NCBI GenBank assembly: GCA_943846745.1 | Contig: OX044360.1 | Span: 1,364,001 to 1,428,000, forward strand | Direction of reading: 5' to 3' | Source of the DNA: Opacimonas sp002292215 | GTDB lineage: Bacteria > Pseudomonadota > Gammaproteobacteria > Enterobacterales > Alteromonadaceae | DNA length: 64,000 bases | Shown: positions 19,983-29,181 of the stretch, piece by piece | Layout: each line of letters starts with the position of its first letter | Position numbering within the stretch: position 1 is the stretch's first letter | Position numbers and translations under genes: made by a program | The notes under the pieces: model-generated | Told to the model about the DNA's origin: nothing | Databases searched by the model: none | Seen by the model: only the letters and a program-made list of their open reading frames with translations

Positions 19983-19996
19983 TTGACACGGATCAA
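19983..19996. promoter_or_regulatory. FNR/CRP-type box before the cytochrome c gene
   Basis: TTGAC-ACGG-ATCAA matches the FNR consensus TTGAT-N4-ATCAA at nine of ten positions, 111 bp before the cytochrome c start. It fits anaerobic control of the cytochrome c/P-ATPase pair. The match is seen; FNR binding is inference. Confidence 0.55.
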
Positions 19997-20106
19997 CCTC
20001 AGATAGATATGACCCACTAAGCTTAGAAAGAGATTAAGAGACTTATTCGGCAATACATTTGCCTACACAACAACTAACACATCCACTAAAACTGGGAGAT
20101 ACCATC

Positions 20107-20577
20107 ATGAATATACCCCGAGGATTATGCTGTACCTTTTTAATTATTAGCACCGCAACTAGCTTGACCGGCTGTGACCAAGGTGTAGATTCACCGCGCG
20201 GGTTTAGCTTACCACAAGGTGATGCGGTTGCCGGAGAACAAGCTATTATCAAGCATCGTTGCATGGCATGCCACACCATAGAAGGGCTTGATGGTAGTGC
20301 GCTGCCTAGTGAATTACCTCACAAAGTTGAGTTAGGAGGTTCATCGCCCAAAATCACTACTTATGCAGAGCTAGTGACAAGCATCATTAATCCCTCGCAT
20401 CGTATATCACGTGGACCGCACTGGGAAACGACTGACGGAGAATCTCACTCATTGATGAAAAATTACAATGATGTGATGACCGTCACGGAGTTGACTGATG
20501 TAGTCACGTATTTACAACCTAAATACGCAGTCAAGCCGCTGCCCTATACCCCTTATTCGCAATATCATATTCAATAA
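20107..20577 (+). CDS. monohaem c-type cytochrome lipoprotein
   Basis: The start at 20107 has GGGAGA 7 nt upstream and gives a lipoprotein signal with lipobox SLTGC, so the mature protein is anchored by its Cys. One haem motif, CMACH, lies near residue 56 of the precursor. A Met ligand cannot be assigned with certainty (candidates near SLMKNYNDVMT). The size is 156 aa. It ends 4 bp before the P-type ATPase, so both are likely one message behind the FNR-type box. Its electron partner is unknown. Confidence 0.85.
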   Translation: MNIPRGLCCTFLIISTATSLTGCDQGVDSPRGFSLPQGDAVAGEQAIIKHRCMACHTIEGLDGSALPSELPHKVELGGSSPKITTYAELVTSIINPSHRISRGPHWETTDGESHSLMKNYNDVMTVTELTDVVTYLQPKYAVKPLPYTPYSQYHIQ

Positions 20578-20581
20578 TTGT

Positions 20582-23191
20582 ATGCCAAAAACCCACAGCC
20601 ACACTGCGGCAACTAGTCCTTCTCAAGCATGGCACACGCTATCGTGTGCTGATGTCTTAACCCATTTACAATCATCCACGAAAGGATTAACTCAAGCGCA
20701 AGCTGAACTGGCACGACATCAATATGGCCCCAATTCCCTTCCGGAAGGTAAGTCTGCGAATATCGTTCAGCTGTTTTTTAGGCAATTTGGCGAAGTAATG
20801 ACGATTATTTTATTAATCGCAGCCGTGATCTCTGGTGCCGTTGGTGAATTCAAAGATGCCAGTATTATCATGGTGATTTTAACCTTGAATGCAGGGCTCA
20901 GTACGATCCAGGAATTTCGCGCCCAACAAGCCTTAAGCGCATTAAAAAAACTCGCCTCCCCTTTAGCCAACGTTTATCGAGATGGCAAAATACAGCCTTT
21001 ATCCGTTAATATGCTCGTACCGGGTGATGTAGTGGTATTAGGTCAAGGCGACATCGTGCCAGCGGATATTCGGATTATTACTGAGCACAATATCCAAATT
21101 GATGAAGCGGCATTAACTGGTGAGTCAATGGCGGTATGTAAACACACACAACCAACCGGCAATGCCCAAGTCGCTATAGGTGACAAAATCAATATGGCAT
21201 TTAGCAGCACCATAGTGACTATGGGTACCGCAGAAGGAGTGGTTGTGGCGACAGGTACCGACACAGAAATAGGTAAAATAGCCACGGAGCTAACTCAGGA
21301 AAAACAAGCTAAAACGCCATTACAAGTCCGCCTAAGCGTATTTTCTAAACAGCTCGTTGTCGCTATCGTTGCAATTTGCTTGGTGGTGTTTGTTGCAGGG
21401 GTAATGCAAGGTCATCCTGTGGTAACGATGATACTGACATCGTTGAGCCTAGCTGTCGCGGCAATCCCAGAAGCATTACCTGCCGTGATTACCATTTCAT
21501 TAGCCTTAGGGGCGCATCGGTTGTTAGCGCAACATGCATTGATCCGTAACTTACCAGCGGTGGAAACATTAGGCGCCGTCACGTTTATTTGCACAGATAA
21601 AACCGGCACATTAACCGAAAATAAAATGACCGTGGCAGACGCCTATTTTAGTGTTGATAAAATCACGGATCTAACAGGGGAGCATCTCTTATTCGGCACT
21701 GCGTTGGCGATCAGTAACGATGTGTCAACTTCAGCAACAGGCGAACCCACAGAACTCGCGTTATATCATTTTGCTGTGAAACATGGATTTGATAAATCAC
21801 TGTTATTACGGGATTACCCACTCGTCGATACCGTACCATTTGATAGTGACCGCAAACTAATGACGACGATCCACCAAAACCAAGATACGTTTATCGCATT
21901 TACCAAAGGCGCGCCCGAACGAGTGATCGCTCGATGTGTGACACAACAAGCACAAGGTGAGTTTGATGCGCTAGCGTTAATGGAGCTTGTTGAAGAATTA
22001 TCAGCGCAAGGCTATCGTATGATGGCACTTGCAATGCGGCGATGGGAGGCGTTACCAAGTCTCGATAACGTGGAGACCGAATTAGACTTTTTGGGCTTAG
22101 TAGCAATTACAGATCCGGTGCGCTCCGCAGTGCCTGATGCAGTCAGTAGTTGTGTGGCTGCGGGTATTACGCCAGTGATGATTACTGGTGATCACAAAGG
22201 CACGGCACTAGCCATTGCACGTCAACTGCACTTTAATGATGCGCAGCTCAATGCACTCAATGGTGACGAATTAGCCCAATTCAGTGATACCGAATTATTG
22301 GACATCGTCCTGCATACCCAGGTGTACACGCGCGTTTCCCCGGAACAAAAACTCCGAATTGTACGCGCCCTGCAACAACAAGGTCATTTTGTGGCCATGA
22401 CGGGTGATGGGGTGAATGACGCGCCAGCCCTACAACACGCAAATATTGGGATTGCGATGGGACAAAAAGGCACGGATGTTGCTCGCAGCGCCGCGGACAT
22501 GATTTTACTCAATGATGATTTTACGACTATCGTCAATGCAGTGGCAGCTGGTCGGCGTATTTATGACAATATCCGAAAGTTTATCAAATATACGTTGAGT
22601 TCCAACGTAGGAGAGATATTAACGATCCTGATGGCACCAATATTAGGGATGCCGATGCCGTTACTGCCGATCCATATTTTATGGATTAATTTGGTCACCG
22701 ATGGAATGCCTGGCTTAGCATTTAGTGCAGAGCCAGCAGAACGCAACATTATGCAGCACAAACCGCGAGCACAAAACGAAAGTATTTTTGCCAATGGCAT
22801 GTGGCAGCACATTATTTGGGTCGGAGTACTCATCGGTGTTTTGTGTATTGGCACATTACAATGGGGGTTGATACAAGAACATGAATACTGGCAAACCTCC
22901 GTTTTTACCGTATTGGTTTTTTCTCAGTTATTTCATAGTTTAGCGGTGCGTTCCGATATTGATTCGCTCTGGAGTCAAGGGTTATGGACCAATGTTTTTT
23001 TGGTCATTGCAGTCACTATTAGTGTCCTGTTACAACTAGCGTTGATTTATATCCCATTTTTTAATGAGTTATTCAACACTCAACCAATTCCGTTACCCGA
23101 ACTGGGTATATGTGTAGCTATCTCAGCTATCCTCTTTATTTGTGTAGAAATAGAAAAATGGCTGGTGAGGCGCGGTTTAATTTATACCTAA
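20582..23191 (+). CDS. cation-transporting P-type ATPase, P2-type (Ca2+-like)
   Basis: Inner-membrane cation pump of 869 aa. Seen in order are an N-terminal cation-ATPase domain, the actuator motif TGES, TM4 with PEALPAVI (as in Ca2+ pumps), the phosphorylation site DKTGTLTEN near residue 340, KGAPE, MITGDH and MTGDGVNDAPAL, with ten predicted membrane spans. No N-terminal heavy-metal domain or CPC motif is present, which argues against Cu/Zn export. Calcium, Mn or monovalent cations are all possible. Confidence 0.93.
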   Translation: MPKTHSHTAATSPSQAWHTLSCADVLTHLQSSTKGLTQAQAELARHQYGPNSLPEGKSANIVQLFFRQFGEVMTIILLIAAVISGAVGEFKDASIIMVILTLNAGLSTIQEFRAQQALSALKKLASPLANVYRDGKIQPLSVNMLVPGDVVVLGQGDIVPADIRIITEHNIQIDEAALTGESMAVCKHTQPTGNAQVAIGDKINMAFSSTIVTMGTAEGVVVATGTDTEIGKIATELTQEKQAKTPLQVRLSVFSKQLVVAIVAICLVVFVAGVMQGHPVVTMILTSLSLAVAAIPEALPAVITISLALGAHRLLAQHALIRNLPAVETLGAVTFICTDKTGTLTENKMTVADAYFSVDKITDLTGEHLLFGTALAISNDVSTSATGEPTELALYHFAVKHGFDKSLLLRDYPLVDTVPFDSDRKLMTTIHQNQDTFIAFTKGAPERVIARCVTQQAQGEFDALALMELVEELSAQGYRMMALAMRRWEALPSLDNVETELDFLGLVAITDPVRSAVPDAVSSCVAAGITPVMITGDHKGTALAIARQLHFNDAQLNALNGDELAQFSDTELLDIVLHTQVYTRVSPEQKLRIVRALQQQGHFVAMTGDGVNDAPALQHANIGIAMGQKGTDVARSAADMILLNDDFTTIVNAVAAGRRIYDNIRKFIKYTLSSNVGEILTILMAPILGMPMPLLPIHILWINLVTDGMPGLAFSAEPAERNIMQHKPRAQNESIFANGMWQHIIWVGVLIGVLCIGTLQWGLIQEHEYWQTSVFTVLVFSQLFHSLAVRSDIDSLWSQGLWTNVFLVIAVTISVLLQLALIYIPFFNELFNTQPIPLPELGICVAISAILFICVEIEKWLVRRGLIYT

Positions 23192-23309
23192 ATCCCTAAA
23201 CCGTAAGTTTTGGTTGCCGTTTTAATTAACCAATAGACCTTAATCTAAGATATGACTACTTCGGGTTTTGGTAAAAATGTTATATCATTTGTTCATTGAG
23301 AATTAATAT

Positions 23310-24323
23310 ATGCAAAATAAACAGCCTATGACCAACCAATCTGCCAAAGACAGTATTAGAACGATCATTACCGCTATTCGCTCAGAAGAAAAGATCCTGC
23401 GTGCTAAGTATGCAGTTCTTGCACATCAAAACATGCTTGGTATGGTCTTGATGTTAGTGTCATTAGGGGCATTAATTGGTTTAGGTAGTTTGTACTATAT
23501 GACGATGATACCGGCATGGTTGTGTATCGTTTTAGCCGCAATGGTGACGTCCATCTCGCATGAGTTGGAGCATGATTTGATCCACAATCAATATTTTGCC
23601 AAAAACCGATGGGTGCAAAATTTCATGATGTTGACGGTGTGGATAATGCGTCCAAACACGGTTAACCCTTGGTTCCGTCGTAAAATTCATTTGCAACATC
23701 ACATCGTGTCAGGCACAGATCAAGATCTAGAAGAACGTCTAGTTGGCAATGGCATCAAAAATCCATTCTTGCGTGCGTTGGTCATCGTTGATGGTTTACT
23801 GGGGTTGTTAATCAACAGCAAACGATTTAGCAAAGAAATCAAAAACTTCAGTTTTTCTCGCGTGTTCAACGCTGGGTTTCCGATCACGACATCATACTTT
23901 ATTGTCCTTTATAGCGTGATTGGTTTTCATCTTGCTGACTTGTTTTTACCTGTTGCCGCCAACGCACCTGCTTGGGCGTTATCTGTGATGAACGTGTTTG
24001 AGTTTTTGATGGTGGTATTGGTAGTGCCTAATATTATTCGCTCGAGCTCACTTAATTTTGTGACTTCATCAATGCATTACTATGGCGGCGTCAATAACGT
24101 ATTTGAACAAACGCATGTGCTGACGAGTCGGTTGTTTATACCGTTTCACCTTTTTTGTTTTAACTTTGGCAAAACCCATACGATCCATCATTATGTCCCT
24201 AATCAACCGTTCTATATTCGTCAGCTGATCAGTGACAAAATCAATGAGGTAATGAAGCAACAAGGTGTGCGTTTCAATGATTTCGCAAGCCTCAAAAACG
24301 CAAACGCGTACCCAAGCTCATAA
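23310..24323 (+). CDS. membrane fatty acid desaturase
   Basis: Di-iron acyl-lipid desaturase or related hydroxylase, 337 aa. Three histidine clusters are present: HELEHDLIH (about residues 89-97), HLQHH (about 128-132) and HTIHH (about 291-295), the last followed by YVPNQPFYIR. Two hydrophobic pairs lie at about 40-80 and 190-250. It ends 33 bp before the convergent kinase gene. The substrate (membrane fatty acid, or another alkyl chain) is unresolved. Confidence 0.9.
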   Translation: MQNKQPMTNQSAKDSIRTIITAIRSEEKILRAKYAVLAHQNMLGMVLMLVSLGALIGLGSLYYMTMIPAWLCIVLAAMVTSISHELEHDLIHNQYFAKNRWVQNFMMLTVWIMRPNTVNPWFRRKIHLQHHIVSGTDQDLEERLVGNGIKNPFLRALVIVDGLLGLLINSKRFSKEIKNFSFSRVFNAGFPITTSYFIVLYSVIGFHLADLFLPVAANAPAWALSVMNVFEFLMVVLVVPNIIRSSSLNFVTSSMHYYGGVNNVFEQTHVLTSRLFIPFHLFCFNFGKTHTIHHYVPNQPFYIRQLISDKINEVMKQQGVRFNDFASLKNANAYPSS

Positions 24324-24325
24324 TT

Positions 24326-24349
24326 GATAAATGGGGTCAGATCCCAATT
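24326..24349 (+). repeat. half copy of a palindromic interspersed repeat
   Basis: Matches one 24-nt arm of the perfect hairpin at 26056-26107 with one mismatch (core GGGGTCAGATCCCAATT). It lies in the 33-bp gap between the convergent desaturase and kinase genes. Confidence 0.75.
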
Positions 24350-24356
24350 ATCTGAC

Positions 24357-26030
24357 TCAAACATACACCGGCAAGGTAAAATAGAACTCTGATACAAAAG
24401 CTCCATGTTGCCGGTATTGCAGCCGCCCACCATGTGCTTCGATAATAGTTTTAGAAATCGATAATCCAATTCCCATGCCATTGGGTTTGGTGGAAGAGAA
24501 AGCATCAAACAACGTCGCTTGCATTTCTTTATCGACACCACCTCCGGTGTCTTTTACCGCAAACTTTATCAAAGTCGGGCTTGTATTTACTGGGTGTTGT
24601 AATTCGGTACTAATTTCGATGGTGTTACCATGAGAGAATGCAAGAGATTGCATCGCTTCCATCCCATTTCGCAATAAATTTAACAGCACTTGCTGGATCT
24701 GCACGAGATCAACATATATTTGAGTAGCAGTAGCACAATCGACACGTGTAATCGTGACCTGCCTTATGCGCGCATCCGACTCAATTAACTTAATTACGTC
24801 GCTAATGACGGTATTACTATCGACAATTTGCTTGAGGCGTTCACCTTGATGCGTCATCATTTGCATGCGTTCTAGCACGGCACCGGCACGACGAGAATGC
24901 GTACTTAATTGATCAAAAATATCCGGCAAACGACCATATTGTTCATTTTGACATAAATGTTTTCCCGATTGTGAAAACAAAGAAATCGCTGCTAAAGGTT
25001 GGTTTATCTCATGCGCTATGCCCGCAGCCATCTCACCTAATGAATTTAATCTATCCATATAGGCCATATGCTCTACATGTTCGCGCATTTGATCTTCTGC
25101 CACTCTCTGTTGTGATATATCAGTAATAAACCCTTCTAAAATCAAACATTGATGCACCACTGAATAGACCGCCTCTCCTCGCTCCCAGACTAATTTGGTC
25201 TGGTTATCTTTAGTGATAATGCGATACTCCAATTCAAAAATAGATTGTTGCTCAACAGCGGTAGAGACGCATTGGTTGACGTATTCATAATCATTAGGAT
25301 GAATCATACTGCCCCACAACACTTCCCCTTGCATTAAGGCGTTTCGGGAGTAGCCCGTTAAGTCCTTGCAACCATCATTAACCGCAATCATAGGCCAATC
25401 TGCTGAATTATAAGCCTGGTATGCCATACCCGGTAGAATGTTGAGTAAATGTTGGACTTTGTTTCGCTCATCCTTAAACAGTCTGGTCTCACTAATAACT
25501 GATAAAGCGGTAAGTGTCGCCAAAGCGACGGTCACACTGACTAAAAGACCAAGTAATACCAAGATCCCAAAGAAACGATAATGCGAGCGATACAACAGAT
25601 CCGCTTTAGGTTGACTCACTACTTGCCAGAGTTGTTGATTGATTAAAAAGGTGACTTCATGCTGCCAACTAGTCGCTACCGGGTTCAGGTCATTCACAGC
25701 TGATTCAGAGGAATAAACCACTTGCCCATCAATCGTAACCACAAAGTCATGGTCAAGTTTCAAATAAGCAGGGATCACATCAAACGCGTCGGCAATACTT
25801 CTCTGTTGTTGGAGTTGGAGTCCGTCTTGGATCAATACAGCGACACTGTTTGCGGTACTTTGCGTTAAACGTTCAATATGTTCGCGGCTTTGCTGTTCTA
25901 GTGCGATAATAATCACGCTGATCATACTGATAGCAAGTAATCCTGAGATTATCGCATAGAGGAGCCGCGCACGAAGTGGCGCAGTAAAGATATTAAAATA
26001 GTGATGAGTGCCGCGCATAAACGATTCCAT
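24357..26030 (-). CDS. PAS-domain sensor histidine kinase (FixL/DctB-like)
   Basis: Membrane sensor kinase, 557 aa. TM1 at about 21-43 and TM2 at about 152-176 flank a periplasmic sensor of about 100 residues. A PAS/PAC domain (about 190-315), a HisKA with the phosphoacceptor His in GIAHEINQPLAA near residue 340, and an HATPase domain with N, DTGGGVD and GMGIGLSIS boxes follow. The HEINQP form is typical of FixL/TodS/DctB kinases, which pair with FixJ-type regulators. No regulator is adjacent, so the FixJ-type protein at 8946-9599 is the natural candidate. No haem-binding His of FixL type could be assigned in the PAS domain. Confidence 0.93.
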   Translation of the reverse strand: MESFMRGTHHYFNIFTAPLRARLLYAIISGLLAISMISVIIIALEQQSREHIERLTQSTANSVAVLIQDGLQLQQQRSIADAFDVIPAYLKLDHDFVVTIDGQVVYSSESAVNDLNPVATSWQHEVTFLINQQLWQVVSQPKADLLYRSHYRFFGILVLLGLLVSVTVALATLTALSVISETRLFKDERNKVQHLLNILPGMAYQAYNSADWPMIAVNDGCKDLTGYSRNALMQGEVLWGSMIHPNDYEYVNQCVSTAVEQQSIFELEYRIITKDNQTKLVWERGEAVYSVVHQCLILEGFITDISQQRVAEDQMREHVEHMAYMDRLNSLGEMAAGIAHEINQPLAAISLFSQSGKHLCQNEQYGRLPDIFDQLSTHSRRAGAVLERMQMMTHQGERLKQIVDSNTVISDVIKLIESDARIRQVTITRVDCATATQIYVDLVQIQQVLLNLLRNGMEAMQSLAFSHGNTIEISTELQHPVNTSPTLIKFAVKDTGGGVDKEMQATLFDAFSSTKPNGMGIGLSISKTIIEAHGGRLQYRQHGAFVSEFYFTLPVYV

Positions 26031-26055
26031 TCGTTGCTAATGTTTAACATGAAGA

Positions 26056-26107
26056 GATAAATAGGGTCAGATCCCAATTTAATAATTGGGATCTGACCCT
26101 ATTTATC
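26056..26107. repeat. perfect 24-bp inverted repeat (REP/MITE-like hairpin)
   Basis: Arms at 26056-26079 and 26084-26107 are exact reverse complements with a 4-nt TAAT loop. The core is AGGGTCAGATCCCAATT. Related half-copies occur at 24326-24349 and 58012-58035. It fits a mobile palindromic repeat rather than a simple terminator, as no T-run follows, although it could still end or process the message between the yacL-like gene and the kinase gene. Confidence 0.85.
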
Positions 26108-26111
26108 GCCT

Positions 26112-26480
26112 TTATCCCACAAAGGCTTCCCACGAATCTAAGACACTGACAAAATCTGCTAAGCCACAGCCCGATATACAGCCATCATCACTAATTTCAG
26201 TCCCTTCTGGCATATCATCGGCATCGGGGATGTCAGCTTGTAAACTGTCAGCAGTGATTTCAATCTCATCCTGATTGAGTATCATTGTCAGCGTATTGCC
26301 TTTAATGATGTGCTCAATGATAGCGCCATTTTGGAGCTGGCTAATCAATGTCTGAAGCTCTGTTATCTTGGCAGTATCGGTGCCTATTTCATCACAAAAC
26401 CACTGCGTAAATAACTCAAATCCCATCTCAAATTCGGCTTGAGGCGTGCCTTCTATATCCCACACAAATTGGTAATTCAT
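26112..26480 (-). CDS. YacL-like protein (UPF0231)
   Basis: Small acidic protein of 122 aa resembling the UPF0231/YacL family by its N-terminal MNYQFVWDIEG, the MGFELFTQWFCDE stretch and the C-terminal CGLADFVSVLDSWEAF. The function is unknown. The ATG at 26480 has GAG upstream; an in-frame TTG at 26498 overlaps the preceding ygjP-like stop. The two genes form a tight pair. Confidence 0.75.
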   Translation of the reverse strand: MNYQFVWDIEGTPQAEFEMGFELFTQWFCDEIGTDTAKITELQTLISQLQNGAIIEHIIKGNTLTMILNQDEIEITADSLQADIPDADDMPEGTEISDDGCISGCGLADFVSVLDSWEAFVG

Positions 26481-26494
26481 AATTGTCTCAATGA

Positions 26495-27031
26495 TCAACG
26501 CGTTAATTTGGGGCGGTGGGATGCATGTGCATACACTTCCCCTTTTTGTTCTAGATGCGTTAAGTATACTCTAACATCGAACTCTATCTGATGATAATCG
26601 GGCAACATGTGTTGGCAAAGTTGATAAAACGCTTTGTTATGGTCTTTTTCTTTGAGATGCGCCAGCTCATGCACCACGATCATTTGTAAAAAAGCCTCAG
26701 GGGTATGCTTAAATAACGTACTGATACGAATTTCATTTTTACTTTTGAGTTTACCGCCCTGCACTCGAGACACAAAACTGTGCAACCCTAATGCGTTATT
26801 CACAACATGGATTTTTTTATCAAACACTACTTTGCTCAAAGGCGGAGATTTTCTTAAGTACTGGTTTTTAAGATTAAGCACATACTCACGCAACGCACTA
26901 TCATTGGGGACATTGTTAATGGTAGGGTATTTTTGTAATAAGTAATCGGTCAGGCGATCTTGCTCTAGCAAGCGCGCAATTTGGTCTTGTAATTGGGCTG
27001 AGTATGCGGATAAATAATTGGATGTAGACAC
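26495..27031 (-). CDS. YgjP-like metallopeptidase (DUF45)
   Basis: Putative zinc metallohydrolase of the YgjP/DUF45 family, 178 aa. The zinc site HELAHLKEKDHNKAF (HExxH followed by a downstream H) is intact and is preceded by a DKKIHVV/RISTLFKHTPE region typical of the family. The start codon is GTG at 27031 and no clear ribosome binding site is visible. The cellular role is unknown. It probably shares a message with the yacL-like gene. Confidence 0.85.
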   Translation of the reverse strand: MSTSNYLSAYSAQLQDQIARLLEQDRLTDYLLQKYPTINNVPNDSALREYVLNLKNQYLRKSPPLSKVVFDKKIHVVNNALGLHSFVSRVQGGKLKSKNEIRISTLFKHTPEAFLQMIVVHELAHLKEKDHNKAFYQLCQHMLPDYHQIEFDVRVYLTHLEQKGEVYAHASHRPKLTR

Positions 27032-27288
27032 GGTTCACGGCTGGTTTACTAACATATTAAGATTGTACCGTGAGTACGAATGATTGTCTTTACTCATCTC
27101 TACCCCCGTCTATCAACACAACTTATCATCATTAATAAAATCTATAAACTTGGATGATTAGCTCAACTCCCCTACTATCTTTAATACTGTTTAATATTTT
27201 TAATATTAATCAATTTTTCTTTCCATCAGTAGTGTACCCACCACTACTTTACGCATTGCATAAGCTGTGTGAAATAAGGCTATATTTT

Positions 27289-29094
27289 ATGACGGATCCC
27301 ATCTTAAACGACCGCGAAATTACATTTATATTGTACGAATTTTTGAATACACAAAAGGTTCTGTCACGCGCAAGATACGCTGAACATTCTCGTGAAATAT
27401 TTGATGCGACAATTGCTACGGCAAAGACCATCGCAGAAAAATACTTCCTAAACCATAACGCTAAAGGTGATGCCAACGAACCGGTGTTTGATGGCACAGC
27501 AGTCACATTAATTCCAGAAGTTAAAGTGGCATGGGATCATTTTAGTGAAGCGGGATTTTTTGCAGCCCACTATGATTTTGACGATGGCGGCATGCAATTA
27601 CCTGAGGTGGTCCTCAGAGCATCTATGGCGTATTTTAACGCGGCGAATATTGCCACATCAGGCTACCCTTTTTTGACCTTGGGTGCAGCCAATCTCATTA
27701 GTACCTTTGCAAGTAAAGCTCACCGCGATACGTTTTTAGCACCAATGCAAGATGGTCGTTTTGCAGGGACAATGGCGTTGACAGAGCCTGGCCAAGGCTC
27801 AGCACTTGCTGATATAAAGACCATCGCCAAACCTGCTGATGATGGCAGTTATCGTATATTTGGCAATAAAATGTATATCTCAGGCGGTGATCAAAACATC
27901 ACTGATAATATTGTTCACATGGTACTGGCTAAAATCGACGGTGCGCCAAGTGGTGCAAAGGGTATCTCGTTGTTTATCTGCCCGAAGTTTTTGGTTAATC
28001 CTGATGGCTCATTAGGTGAACGCAATGATGTCGCATTGGCGGGATTAATTCACAAAATGGGATATCGCGGCACAACGTCAACCGTTCTTAATTTTGGCGA
28101 AAAAGACGGTGCGATTGGTTATCTAGTCGGTGAGCCCCATTGTGGTCTTAAATATATGTTTCAGATGATGAATGAGGCGCGTATTGGCGTAGGTATGGGA
28201 GCAGCAGTACTTGGTTACCAAGGTTTTAGAGCGTCACTAGACTATGCAAAAGAACGACCTCAAGGTCGAAAACCTTCGAATAAATCTTCTGATTCGACTC
28301 AAGTCAAAATCATCGAACACGCCGATGTCAAACGTATGCTGCTAGCGCAAAAAGTGTATTCCGAAGGGGCGTTAGCGATGTGCCTGTATGCTAGTGAGCT
28401 ATTCGAAGATAGCCATCATGCTGAAACCGAAGATGAACGTCAGTATGCAGCGCAAATTCTCGATTTGATTATTCCTATTGTCAAAAGCTATCCCTCTAAG
28501 TATTGCGTCAAAGCCAACGATTTAGCGATCCAAGTGCTCGGTGGCGCAGGATATACGCGTGAATATCCCGTTGAACAGTATTTTAGGGATAACCGCCTTA
28601 ACCCCATCCATGAAGGTACTGAAGGAATACAAGGCCTCGATTTACTGGGTAGAAAAGTCATGGCTAATCGGGGGCAACATTTTGCACAATTTATCGCATT
28701 GATCCAAGCAACATGCGCTCAAATTGAGGCTGGTAGTATCTGTCATCAGTATATTGCACCGATGCAACATGCATGTGAACTGCTGCATACTGTCACCATA
28801 AAGTTAACCCAAGCGTTAGCACAAGATCCGGATGTGGCTACGGCAAATGCGACTGTGTATTTGGATATGTTTGGGCAAGTGACTGTTGCATGGATTTGGT
28901 TAAGACAAGCGGTGATAGCGCATAAGGCACTGACAACAAACACGTGTACCAAGGATGATAACGCTTATTATCAAGGTAAGTTACAGGCTGCTAAGTTTTG
29001 TTTTGATTGGGAGCTACCCCGTATCGAGGCGCAAGCTGAATTATTGCTGAGTCTAAATCGTGTGACGGTAGATATGCAAGAAGATTGGTTTTAA
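27289..29094 (+). CDS. acyl-CoA dehydrogenase, long DmdC/FadE5-like type
   Basis: FAD-dependent acyl-CoA dehydrogenase, 601 aa, with an N-terminal extension and an extra C-terminal domain, as in the DmdC-like group. The start at 27289 (MTDPILNDREI) has AAGG upstream; an earlier in-frame start at 27154 only adds an unlikely hydrophobic leader. FAD-binding motifs MALTEPGQGSAL and MYISGGDQNITDN are present, and the catalytic Glu lies in HEGTEGIQGLDLLGRKV. The chain-length preference, or use of methylmercaptopropionyl-CoA, cannot be decided here. Confidence 0.92.
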   Translation: MTDPILNDREITFILYEFLNTQKVLSRARYAEHSREIFDATIATAKTIAEKYFLNHNAKGDANEPVFDGTAVTLIPEVKVAWDHFSEAGFFAAHYDFDDGGMQLPEVVLRASMAYFNAANIATSGYPFLTLGAANLISTFASKAHRDTFLAPMQDGRFAGTMALTEPGQGSALADIKTIAKPADDGSYRIFGNKMYISGGDQNITDNIVHMVLAKIDGAPSGAKGISLFICPKFLVNPDGSLGERNDVALAGLIHKMGYRGTTSTVLNFGEKDGAIGYLVGEPHCGLKYMFQMMNEARIGVGMGAAVLGYQGFRASLDYAKERPQGRKPSNKSSDSTQVKIIEHADVKRMLLAQKVYSEGALAMCLYASELFEDSHHAETEDERQYAAQILDLIIPIVKSYPSKYCVKANDLAIQVLGGAGYTREYPVEQYFRDNRLNPIHEGTEGIQGLDLLGRKVMANRGQHFAQFIALIQATCAQIEAGSICHQYIAPMQHACELLHTVTIKLTQALAQDPDVATANATVYLDMFGQVTVAWIWLRQAVIAHKALTTNTCTKDDNAYYQGKLQAAKFCFDWELPRIEAQAELLLSLNRVTVDMQEDWF

Positions 29095-29114
29095 CTTTTT
29101 TGCCTAGGATAGAT

Positions 29115-29159
29115 AACAAAATCAGCTCAAAAATAATGTGTGCACGAGCTGATTTTGTT
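29115..29159. terminator. bidirectional terminator hairpin
   Basis: A 14-bp perfect stem, AACAAAATCAGCTC with GAGCTGATTTTGTT, flanks a 17-nt loop, with T-rich sequence on either side. It lies between the convergent acyl-CoA dehydrogenase and alkylsulfatase genes. Confidence 0.85.
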
Positions 29160-29181
29160 AGTATTTATTGCCTACCCGGTA

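Noticed and set aside
27154..27288. N-terminal extension of the acyl-CoA dehydrogenase as a signal peptide
   Set aside because: The extension is low-complexity and AT-rich, has no good ribosome binding site, and the family starts at the ATG at 27289, which has AAGG upstream.
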